Assembly (NCBI RefSeq): GCF_903944925.1
Contig: NZ_CAJATU010000155.1
Span: 124,001-188,000, forward strand
Length of the DNA stretch: 64,000 nucleotides
Direction: 5' to 3'
From: an uncultured Rhodopila sp.
Lineage (GTDB): Bacteria; Pseudomonadota; Alphaproteobacteria; Acetobacterales; Acetobacteraceae
Below, one piece after another: positions 1 through 7,349 of the stretch. The number at the start of each line of letters is the position of its first letter. The first letter of the stretch is position 1. The notes beneath the pieces were generated by a model. The model made no database searches and was not told where the DNA came from. It saw only the letters and a list, made by a program, of their open reading frames with translations. The position numbers were made by a program, and so were the translations under genes.

Positions 1-1128
1 GACTGGCAGCCGGACGTGAAGGAGGAACTGCGCCTCAGCAGTGCCGGCAACAGCAGCGAAACCGCGCCCTATATCCGCCGCACCCGCGACAACCGCCTGC
101 TGGTCACCGTCGCCGTGCCGGTGGAGCGCGACAAGCACACCGTCGGCATTGTGTCCTTAACGCGTGAGGCGCGGGAGGTGGACGACAGCCTGTTCACCGT
201 GCGGATGTCGATCCTGGCGCTGTTCGGCATCGCGCTGCTGATAACGGTGATGCTGTCCTGGTACCTGTCGCTGACCATCGCCCGGCCGATCCTGCGGCTG
301 GCAGAGGCGGCGGCCGATATGCGCGAAGGCGGCGGCCGTTCGGGCAGCGTTCCGCCGTCGTTGCTGAAGCGCCGGGACGAAGTTGGCGTCCTCGCCTCCG
401 CGCTGGCCAATTCCGCCGCCGCGCTGTGGGAGCGGATGGACGCAACCGAGCGCTTCGCCGCCGACGTGGCGCATGAGATCAAGAACCCGTTGTCCTCGAT
501 CCGCAGCGCCATCGAGACCTTGCGCCGGATCGAAGACCCCGGCCGGCAACGGCAGTTGCTGACGATCATCGCGCAGGACGTGGTGCGGATGGATCGCCTG
601 ATCAGCGACGTCAGCGACGCCTCGCGCCTGGATGCCGAGCTGTCGCGCGTGACGGCCGAGCCGGTGGATGTGGTGCCGATCCTGCGCACCTTGCAGGAGC
701 TGGATGAGGCGACGCGGGACCCGGAGCACGATCCGAAGCTGGAGGTGATCGCGCCGCCCGGGCTGCGCGTCTGGGCGGTAGAGGACCGTCTGGTCCAGGT
801 GCTGCGAAACCTCATCGGCAACGCCAGGTCGTTCAGCCCGGAGCGCGGCAAGATTGTCGCCCGCGTGCGCGATGCCGGCGGGATGGCGGAACTGTGCGTG
901 GAGGACGAAGGGCCGGGCATTCCAGATTCGAACCTGGAACATATTTTCGACCGGTTTTACTCGGAGCGGCCGAAAGGCGAGAGTTTCGGCCAGCACTCCG
1001 GCCTTGGGCTGTCGATCAGCCGGCAGATCATCGAGGCGCTGCACGGGCAGGTGTCGGCGGAAAACCGTCGCGATGGCGCGGGCCGAGTGCTGGGCGCGCG
1101 ATTTATAGTTCGATTGCCGATCGTTTAG
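1..1128 (+). CDS. chvG: ChvG-like sensor histidine kinase (3' part, start outside window)
   Basis: Membrane sensor kinase that would phosphorylate a ChvI-type response regulator controlling envelope and acid-response genes. The frame is open from base 1 with no stop, so the tracked GTG at 16 is not the start; the N-terminal membrane segment and most of the sensor lie upstream. Visible in order (numbering from base 16): end of the periplasmic region, a membrane helix (about 62-90), HAMP, the HisKA motif FAADVAHEIKNPLSS with the phospho-accepting His near 153, and a HATPase with DEGPGIPD and GLGLSISRQI. The H-box and position ahead of hprK/rapZ match the alphaproteobacterial chvIG-hprK arrangement. 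Specific ChvG assignment rests on H-box similarity and context; histidine kinase itself is certain. Confidence 0.85.
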   Translation, partial: DWQPDVKEELRLSSAGNSSETAPYIRRTRDNRLLVTVAVPVERDKHTVGIVSLTREAREVDDSLFTVRMSILALFGIALLITVMLSWYLSLTIARPILRLAEAAADMREGGGRSGSVPPSLLKRRDEVGVLASALANSAAALWERMDATERFAADVAHEIKNPLSSIRSAIETLRRIEDPGRQRQLLTIIAQDVVRMDRLISDVSDASRLDAELSRVTAEPVDVVPILRTLQELDEATRDPEHDPKLEVIAPPGLRVWAVEDRLVQVLRNLIGNARSFSPERGKIVARVRDAGGMAELCVEDEGPGIPDSNLEHIFDRFYSERPKGESFGQHSGLGLSISRQIIEALHGQVSAENRRDGAGRVLGARFIVRLPIV

Positions 1129-1265
1129 GCGGTTGCGTGTAATCCGTTTGGATTCGGCACAGGCGGTGAAGTCACAGCCAATTCAGCCAACTTATCGTGC
1201 ACTGTGAACATTTGGGGCAAGAATGTGGTTTAACATCCATCACCCTGTAACAATGGGAGGCACCC

Positions 1266-1709
1266 ATGCCGTTTGATGGAATTGGCTATCTCACCTCGCC
1301 TGCGAAGCCTTCTTTCTGGACGCGCCTGTCGCATTTCGTGCTGGGGACGCCCCCGGTGTCGAAAGCCGTTCCCCTCCATGCCTTTCAGCCTCTGCCGGCC
1401 GGCCAGCCGGATGCGGTGACGCTACAAGTCCTGACGATTGGCCGCGCGCTGATCGAAGACCGGAAGGATTGGGTTCAGCGCCGTTACGAAACCCGCGACG
1501 GCCGTCGTTGCGCTGTCGGCGCCCTGCGCGGGGCGGCACGCCTGCTGAACCTGCATGGTCCGCAGAGCGGCGCCAACACGATCCTGCTCTCGGTCGCCAT
1601 GAGCCGCGGCTTCAACGACATCGAAAGCATGAACGATAATTCGAGCCATCGTCAGGTCATCTCGGCCTTCGATGAGGCGATCAGCCGCGCCCGTCAGTTC
1701 ACGGGTTAG
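1266..1709 (+). CDS. DUF6197-like small protein
   Basis: 147-residue protein of unknown function, preceded by a good ribosome binding site (GGGAGG, 7 bases before the ATG). The centre (about 58-90) reads as ALIEDRKDWVQ followed by RRCAVGALRGAARL, which resembles the 'ALI.D...W....G.RC.LGAL' pattern of DUF6197 proteins. The N-terminal 50 residues look unstructured and no signal peptide is evident. It stands alone between chvG and the convergent zwf. The family call is by eye; the biochemical role is unknown. Confidence 0.65.
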   Translation: MPFDGIGYLTSPAKPSFWTRLSHFVLGTPPVSKAVPLHAFQPLPAGQPDAVTLQVLTIGRALIEDRKDWVQRRYETRDGRRCAVGALRGAARLLNLHGPQSGANTILLSVAMSRGFNDIESMNDNSSHRQVISAFDEAISRARQFTG

Positions 1710-1840
1710 GCTTCCGTAACGGCCGCTCGGGGGCCTTTCGGGTAGACGTTGCGCGCACATCATGGTCTGGAGGGGTCCGGATCATGGTGTGCGCGTTTTC
1801 GTTGGATGGTGTCCCTCTCGAACCAGCGATGATGCCCGGT

Positions 1841-3433
1841 TCAGCCCTCGGCTCTGCCCTCGGCTTTATCCATCACCGGCCGCCACGCCCGCCCGCTGCG
1901 CGCAAGCAGCTCGTCGGCCTCGGCCGGACCATCACTGCCGGAGGCGTAGTTCGGGAACCCCTCAGGCTTCTCCTTGGTCCAATCATCCAGCACGGCACCG
2001 ACGACCCGCCAGGTTTCCTCGACCATATCCGCGCGGTTGAACAAGGTCTGGTCGCCCATCATCACGTCGTAGATCAGCGTTTCGTAGCCGATATTCGGCT
2101 CCTTCGGGAACCAGTCGGCGTATTTGAAAGCCATCCGCACCGCAGCCAGATCCACCACCGGCCCGGGACGCTTGACCTCGAACTGCAACGCGATGCCCTC
2201 GTCCGGCTGGATTTGCAGCAGCAGCCAGTTCGGCGGCAGCGCGGCGACGTTGGTGTCCTCGAACGGCGCGAACGGCGCCGGCTTGAAGCGGATCGCGATT
2301 TCGGAGACGCGGCGCGACATATGCTTGCCGGTGCGTATGAAGAACGGCACCCCGGCCCAGCGCCAGTTGTCGATCGCCACCTGCACCGCGACGTACGTTT
2401 CGATAGCGGAGTCCGGCGCCACATCCTTTTCCTGACGGTAACCCGGAACTCCATCCGGCCCCGGACCGTATTGCCCGCGCACCGCGCAGCCGGGCGCGAT
2501 CGTCCGCATCGCCGAGAACACATCCGACTTGCGGCTTCGCACCGCATGGGCATCGAACCCGGCCGGCGGCTCCATCGCCACCATCGCCAGCAGCTGGAAC
2601 ACATGGTTCGGGATCATGTCGCGCAGCGCGCCGGTCTTCTCATAGAACCGGCCCCGGCTTTCCACCCCGACCGTTTCCGCAACGGTAATCTGCACATGGT
2701 CGATTCGGTCGCGGTTCCAGATCGGCTCGAACATCCCGTTGGCGAAACGCAGCGCCATGATGTTCTGCACCGTCTCCTTCCCGAGGAAATGATCGATGCG
2801 GTAGATCTGGTGCTCTTCCGCGCAACGCAGGATCGAGGCGTTCAACGACCGTGCCGAGGCTTCGTCATGCCCGAACGGCTTTTCGATCACCACCCGGCGC
2901 CAGTGTTCCGGGGCCTTGCCGTCCTGGTCCCAGTTTTCCTCGAACAGCCCCGCCTTGCCGATCTGTGTCACCACCGGACCAAAAAACCGATCCGCCACCG
3001 CGAGATAAAACAGGCAGTTGCCACCGGTATCAGATGGCTGATCGATATGCTGCTTCAGCTTTTGATACAGGCCTTCGTCGTTCAGGTCGCCGCGGATATA
3101 GGCCATATGGCCGGTCAGGCGCTTCCAGGTATCTTCATCGACCTTATCGATACGGCTTTCGCTGGCGGCCTTGCCGACGAAGCTCTCCATCATCGCATGC
3201 AAACTGTCGCGCCACTTATCCGCATCCAGATCGGCCATATCGACGCCGATGAGCTCGAAATGCTCAGGCAGCAGGCCAGTGGTTGCGAGGTTGTACAGGG
3301 CCGGCACCAGCAACCGCTTGGTCAGGTCGCCCCCGGCGCCGAAAATCACCATCGCGCAGGGCCCGGGCGGCTTGGCCTGCTTCCGGGGGGGCGCATTGAG
3401 AACCTGGCCTGGTGAGTGGATGGTGTTTGGCAT
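1841..3433 (-). CDS. zwf: Glucose-6-phosphate 1-dehydrogenase
   Basis: Oxidises glucose-6-phosphate to 6-phosphogluconolactone with NAD(P)+, feeding the pentose phosphate and Entner-Doudoroff routes. The dinucleotide motif FGAGGDLTKRLL lies near the N-terminus, and the family active-site signature RIDHFLGKE near the middle contains the substrate-binding Lys and catalytic His region. The open frame runs to 3718, but the extra 95 residues are Arg-rich and non-homologous; the ATG at 3433 (MPNTIHSPGQ) gives 530 residues, slightly longer than the usual ~490 because of a Pro/Lys-rich leader. A start at the Met just before VIFGAGG would also work. It is not with pgl or edd, which is unusual; it is followed on the same strand by no other gene before the convergent DUF6197-like gene. 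Confidence 0.96.
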   Translation of the reverse strand: MPNTIHSPGQVLNAPPRKQAKPPGPCAMVIFGAGGDLTKRLLVPALYNLATTGLLPEHFELIGVDMADLDADKWRDSLHAMMESFVGKAASESRIDKVDEDTWKRLTGHMAYIRGDLNDEGLYQKLKQHIDQPSDTGGNCLFYLAVADRFFGPVVTQIGKAGLFEENWDQDGKAPEHWRRVVIEKPFGHDEASARSLNASILRCAEEHQIYRIDHFLGKETVQNIMALRFANGMFEPIWNRDRIDHVQITVAETVGVESRGRFYEKTGALRDMIPNHVFQLLAMVAMEPPAGFDAHAVRSRKSDVFSAMRTIAPGCAVRGQYGPGPDGVPGYRQEKDVAPDSAIETYVAVQVAIDNWRWAGVPFFIRTGKHMSRRVSEIAIRFKPAPFAPFEDTNVAALPPNWLLLQIQPDEGIALQFEVKRPGPVVDLAAVRMAFKYADWFPKEPNIGYETLIYDVMMGDQTLFNRADMVEETWRVVGAVLDDWTKEKPEGFPNYASGSDGPAEADELLARSGRAWRPVMDKAEGRAEG

Positions 3434-3470
3434 ACCTACAACAATGAGGCGTTCGGGTTTCGGGTTGACC

Positions 3471-4064
3471 TCACGTTGACGTGCTGCCGACGGATTTATA
3501 ACACGCCGCCCGGCGCTTGTCGCGAAACGCCGCCGTGCCCTCGCGGCCCTCGGCCGAGTGGCGTTGCGTCCACCCTTCATGCGCCAGCATCGAAACCTGA
3601 CGTGCGTCAAGCAACAGGTTGTTGGCGCCGAGGAAGCTGCGCTTCGTCGCCGCAATCGCGGTCGGGCTGCCGAGGAAGATCGCCTCAAGAACCGCTTGTA
3701 GTTTCGCTTCCATCGCATCCGCAGGAACGACTTCGTGGATCAGCCCGATGCGCTCGGCTTCGCGAGCGTCGAACCGCTCGCCGGTCAGCGCGTAACGCCG
3801 CGTATGCCGCAACCCGATCGCATTCACCAGATGCGTGGAGATTGGCGTCGGGGCCACGCCGACGCGCACTTCGGTAATGCCAAACTGCACGTCAGGCGTG
3901 GCAAAGGCGACATCGGCGCAGCAGACGATGCCGACCCCGCCGCCGAAGCAGGCGCCATGCACAACGGCGACCGTCGGTTTGGGAAACTCATTCCACAGCT
4001 GCATCGCGCGGGTTGTGGCGACGGAGGCGGCGTAGTTCTCGTCCGGCGGATACCCCGCCGCCGA
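3471..4064 (-). pseudogene. 5'-truncated enoyl-CoA hydratase (methylglutaconyl-CoA hydratase-like) remnant
   Basis: C-terminal two-thirds of a crotonase-fold hydratase. Homology starts at about AAGYPPDENYAAS, continues through the CoA/oxyanion-hole segment HGACFGGGVGI and ITEVRVGVAPTPIS, and ends normally near EGREGTAAFRDKRRA. Upstream the frame becomes Arg/Ser-rich shadow sequence of the dehydratase gene that ends at 4087, so the first ~75-80 residues, including the usual AGADL segment, are missing. Internal ATGs exist (for example 4004) but any product would lack half the active site. A deletion or rearrangement at about 4065-4086 removed the 5' end. The intact downstream frame suggests the event is fairly recent. 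Confidence 0.82.
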
Positions 4065-4086
4065 GCAAATCCCGCGCCGCTGCGGC

Positions 4087-5019
4087 CTAGCCGCTCGCCA
4101 CCTTCGCCGGATCGGTGTTCGCCCCGCAGACCACGACACCAACCCGCGCACCGGCCGGGGGTTGGAAGCGCCCGGAGAGCAATGCGGCCGCCGCGGTTGC
4201 CCCGCCCGGTTCGACGACCAGCCGGAAACGGTCCCACAACATAAGCTGCGCCGCCAGGATCGCCGCGTCCGGCACCAGCACCGCAGCACTGACGTAGCGC
4301 TGAGCCAGCGGGAACATCTCCGCCCCGACCTGCCGCGCGCCCAGGCTGTCCGCAGCCACGCCGCCGACAGGAGCGTCGATGGGCTGGCCGGCGGCAAGCG
4401 CATCATGCAGCGCCGGACACCCCTCCGGCTCGACGCTGATGACCGAGGCGCTGCCGGCGTACCAGGCGGCGATGCCGCCGATGAGTCCGCCGCCGCCGGT
4501 GGCAACCAAAATATGGGTCAGCTCCGGCGCGTCCAGTTCCAGCTCCCGCCCGACGGTCCCCTGGCCAGCCAGCACATCGGCGTGATCATACGCATGTATC
4601 TCCAGCGCGCCGGTCTCCGCCTGGCGCAGGCGCGACGCGGCCAGCGCCTCGGCATAGGTTTCGCCGCCTTGCACGACCCGGGCGCCATAGCCGGCGATCC
4701 GTGCGATCTTGGCCGCCGGCGTCGCCGCCGGAACGAAAATTTCGGCTTCCATGCCGAGGATTTGCGCGGCGTACGCAACTGCCGCCCAGTGATTGCCACC
4801 GGATGCCGCAATGACCCGCACGGGCCGGACCGGAGCCGCCAAAAGACGATTGAACGCACCACGGGGCTTGAAACTGCCCGCATGCTGCAAAAGCTCCAGC
4901 TTCAAGGCAACGGGCGCACTGGTGGAAAATTCACCCTGGGCTACACGCAGCAATGGTGTATGACGAATATATTGATATATTCGGGATGCAGCCTCGGTCA
5001 CAGTCTGCCGATTTGTCAT
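4087..5019 (-). CDS. PLP-dependent threonine/serine dehydratase
   Basis: Fold-type II PLP enzyme, deaminating threonine or serine to the 2-oxo acid. The PLP lysine is in GSFKPRGAFN (about residue 50), the substrate loop in ASGGNHW, and the phosphate-binding glycine loop in ATGGGGLIGG; the protein ends at the catalytic domain (about 310 residues) with no ACT regulatory domain, as in degradative or racemase-like members. ATG at 5019 (MTNRQTV) fits family N-termini; a TTG at 5055 with an AAGGAAG sequence just ahead is an alternative. It is divergent from hprK, with promoters overlapping in under 100 bp. Its stop abuts the truncated hydratase remnant. Exact substrate cannot be fixed from sequence. 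Confidence 0.88.
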   Translation of the reverse strand: MTNRQTVTEAASRIYQYIRHTPLLRVAQGEFSTSAPVALKLELLQHAGSFKPRGAFNRLLAAPVRPVRVIAASGGNHWAAVAYAAQILGMEAEIFVPAATPAAKIARIAGYGARVVQGGETYAEALAASRLRQAETGALEIHAYDHADVLAGQGTVGRELELDAPELTHILVATGGGGLIGGIAAWYAGSASVISVEPEGCPALHDALAAGQPIDAPVGGVAADSLGARQVGAEMFPLAQRYVSAAVLVPDAAILAAQLMLWDRFRLVVEPGGATAAAALLSGRFQPPAGARVGVVVCGANTDPAKVASG

Positions 5020-5087
5020 GATCGGCACGCTGACATTTGTTGTGCGTCGCCACAAGTCGCTTCCTTTTCTCTTGCGATGCGATCAAA

Positions 5088-5531
5088 ATGCCACTCATGC
5101 ACAGCCATCGGCGTCTGCATGGAAGCTGCGTGTCAAAGCATGAGGACGCGGTTCTGCTGGTCGGACCTCCGGGATCGGGCAAATCCGACCTTGTTCTCCG
5201 GCTTCTTGCTCGCGGCTTCGAATTGGTGGCCGATGATCAGGTGGACCTTGTCGACGGCGTCGCGTCCTGTCCGGCTGCCTTGGCCGGCCTGCTGGAGGTC
5301 CGTGGACTTGGTGTTGTGCAACTGCCTTATCGTTCCGGGGTGCGACTCGCATTGATTGTCGATCTGGCTACACCGTCCGACCGCATGCCGATGCCGCGAC
5401 AGCACCCGGATTTGGGGCTTCCGGTTGTGTGCATTGATCCCGCCGCGGCCTCCGCCCCCGAACGGATCGCCCTGGCGCTCGAATGCGCCATCGGCCGGGT
5501 CCGGCAGGTAGCGGGCGCTTTCGCCGCATGA
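5088..5531 (+). CDS. hprK: HPr kinase/phosphorylase, short alphaproteobacterial form
   Basis: Phosphorylates and dephosphorylates the regulatory serine of HPr, linking metabolic state to the PTS relay. Walker A GPPGSGKSD is followed by VADDQVDL and the family catalytic region; the N-terminal domain of the Firmicute enzyme is absent, which is normal for alphaproteobacterial HprK (about 140-150 residues). The ORF opens at 5037, but family members start just before the HGSCV segment, so ATG 5088 or 5097 is preferred. The 3' end overlaps rapZ by four bases (ATGA), indicating translational coupling. Confidence 0.9.
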   Translation: MPLMHSHRRLHGSCVSKHEDAVLLVGPPGSGKSDLVLRLLARGFELVADDQVDLVDGVASCPAALAGLLEVRGLGVVQLPYRSGVRLALIVDLATPSDRMPMPRQHPDLGLPVVCIDPAAASAPERIALALECAIGRVRQVAGAFAA

Positions 5532-6526
5532 CCGGTCCAGGCCGCAAATCCATCGTTCTCGTCACCGGCCTCTCCGGCGGCGGCAAGGCGTCGATCCTCA
5601 ACGCCATGGAGGATGTCGGCTACGAAACCGTCGACAATCCGCCGCTTCCAATGCTGGAGGAGATGGTCGCTGCCGGCGACCGCAGGCTGGCGATTGGTGT
5701 CGACGCCCGCACCCGCGGTTTCGACGCGACCGCCGTGCTGGATGTCATCGAGCGGTTGCGGCGGAACCCTGGCTTGCGGGTCCAGTTGGTGTTCGCCTGG
5801 GCGGACGATGGCACGCTGTTGCGCCGCTACACGGAATCCCGGCGGCGGCATCCTTTGGCGCCGCAGGGACGCGTCGCCGACGGCATTGTCGCCGAACGGG
5901 CATTGACGGAACTGCTCCGGACCGCAGCCGATCTGGTGGTGGACACGACGGATCTGCCGATTGCTCATCTGCGGCGGCTGATCGAACGGCATTTCGGCGC
6001 CGGCTCCGACGATGATCAGGTGCGGATGATCGTCTCCCTGATGTCCTTCGCCTATCCGAAAGGCCTGCCGCGAGAAGCGGATCTGGTATTCGACGCACGC
6101 TTCCTTCGGAACCCGCACTACGATCCCATATTGCGCCCTAGGACCGGATTGGATCCGGAAGTAGGGGCTTACGTAGAACAGGACCCGGACTTCGTTAAAT
6201 TTTTTTCACAGCTTCGGGAACTCGTTGACCTGCTTTTGCCAAGGTTCGTGCAAGAGGGTAAAAAATACGCTACGATCACGATCGGGTGTACCGGAGGCCA
6301 GCACAGGTCAGTTCATCTGATTGAAAAACTAGCAAATCATCTCACCACGCGGACAGCGGCCAACCTCTCGGACGGCGCCACGCAAACCCCGTGGAGAGTG
6401 TACGTAACGCATCGGGAGCTGGCTCGTGATGGCGCCCAGGACGCGTTCCTGATGGACCGCCCGGTTGCGCGCCGGGAGGATTCAGACATAGACAAGGCTG
6501 CGCGAGCCTTGTCGGTTCAGGCGTAG
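5528..6526 (+). CDS. rapZ: RNase adapter RapZ / nucleotide-binding protein
   Basis: P-loop protein of the RapZ (YvcJ) family, which in enterobacteria binds a small RNA and RNase E to control glucosamine-6-phosphate synthase; in alphaproteobacteria it sits with hprK and the PTS and its target is less clear. The ATG at 5528 overlaps the hprK stop and gives 332 residues, longer than the usual ~285 because of an extended C-terminus. The C-terminal signature region TIGCTGGQHRSV is intact. The P-loop reads GLSGGGKAS: the usual Ser/Thr after the Walker lysine is Ala, which may weaken Mg-nucleotide binding. This could be a lineage feature rather than damage. Confidence 0.92.
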   Translation: MTGPGRKSIVLVTGLSGGGKASILNAMEDVGYETVDNPPLPMLEEMVAAGDRRLAIGVDARTRGFDATAVLDVIERLRRNPGLRVQLVFAWADDGTLLRRYTESRRRHPLAPQGRVADGIVAERALTELLRTAADLVVDTTDLPIAHLRRLIERHFGAGSDDDQVRMIVSLMSFAYPKGLPREADLVFDARFLRNPHYDPILRPRTGLDPEVGAYVEQDPDFVKFFSQLRELVDLLLPRFVQEGKKYATITIGCTGGQHRSVHLIEKLANHLTTRTAANLSDGATQTPWRVYVTHRELARDGAQDAFLMDRPVARREDSDIDKAARALSVQA

Positions 6527-6609
6527 GAGGCCTGAGGCAACATAATGGTCAGACCGAAAAAACACGGCCGAACGGCTCTTGCAGCTCATTGGGACGCCTC
6601 GGATCAAAC

Positions 6610-7041
6610 ATGATCGGTATGGTTCTGGTTACGCATGGCCACCTGGCGGACGAATTGCGCTCTGCGATGGAGCACGTTGTCGGACTCCAGCGCAATGTCG
6701 ATACGGTCTGCATCGGACCGGAAGACGATATGGACAACCGTCGCGCCGAAATCGAAGCCTGTATCGGCCGCTGCGACACCGGTGATGGTGTCGTCCTGCT
6801 GACCGATATGTTCGGCGGCACGCCGTGCAACCTCGCCATCTCCATGATGGAGCGGAAGGGCGTGGAGGTCATCGCCGGGGTCAACCTGCCGATGCTGGTG
6901 AAGTTGGCGAAAGTCCGCTCGAAGCAGCCCTTGGCTGATGCCGTGAGCTGTGCGGAGGATGCCGGCCGTAAATATATCGCCGCGGCCTCGCACGTGCTGC
7001 ACGGCTGCAAAGTGAACGGCTCCAACGGAACCTGTGGATGA
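6610..7041 (+). CDS. PTS EIIA component, mannose family
   Basis: Phosphocarrier EIIA-Man domain (about 143 residues) accepting phosphate from HPr; with no IIB/IIC genes here it is likely a regulatory rather than sugar-transport component. The phosphorylatable His is in VLVTHGHLA near the N-terminus, and the family motif LLTDMFGGTPCN is present. ATG at 6610 (MIGMVLVTHG) is chosen over upstream 6589 because the family begins at this beta-strand. It overlaps the HPr start by four bases (ATGA) and lies 83 bp after rapZ. Confidence 0.93.
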   Translation: MIGMVLVTHGHLADELRSAMEHVVGLQRNVDTVCIGPEDDMDNRRAEIEACIGRCDTGDGVVLLTDMFGGTPCNLAISMMERKGVEVIAGVNLPMLVKLAKVRSKQPLADAVSCAEDAGRKYIAAASHVLHGCKVNGSNGTCG

Positions 7042-7349
7042 GCGACGGTTCCGGTGAGCCGGTGCCGTCGGGCGAACCTGTCCTCACCAAGATCGTCACG
7101 ATCTGCAATAAGCGAGGCCTGCACGCACGGGCCGCTGCCCGCTTCGTCACCATGGCGGAGCGCTTCGGCGCATCGGTGGATGTAATCCGTGACGGCCAGA
7201 CCGTCTCCGCCCGGTCGATCATGGGCCTGATGATGCTCGGCGCCGGCAACGGCTCGGAAATCGAGTTGCGTGCCGAAGGCTGGGATGCCAAGGAAGCGAT
7301 GGACGCTCTGGCAGCCCTGGTCGAGGCCGGCTTCGATGAACAGGATTGA
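7038..7349 (+). CDS. ptsH: Phosphocarrier protein HPr
   Basis: Small phosphotransfer protein receiving phosphate from EI on His and, through HprK, on Ser. The His site is in RGLHARAAARF and the regulatory Ser in SARSIMGLMML; both are intact, consistent with the hprK gene upstream. Length is 103 residues, about 15 more than classic HPr, because of a Gly/Pro/Glu-rich N-terminal leader. Start codon overlaps the EIIA stop, and the 3' end overlaps ptsI by 14 bases, so EIIA-HPr-EI appear translationally coupled. Confidence 0.95.
   Translation: MSDGSGEPVPSGEPVLTKIVTICNKRGLHARAAARFVTMAERFGASVDVIRDGQTVSARSIMGLMMLGAGNGSEIELRAEGWDAKEAMDALAALVEAGFDEQD

Noticed and set aside
1784-3415. 543-residue plus-strand ORF
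   Set aside because: Antisense shadow of zwf; His/Arg-rich composition, and zwf has clear motifs on the other strand.
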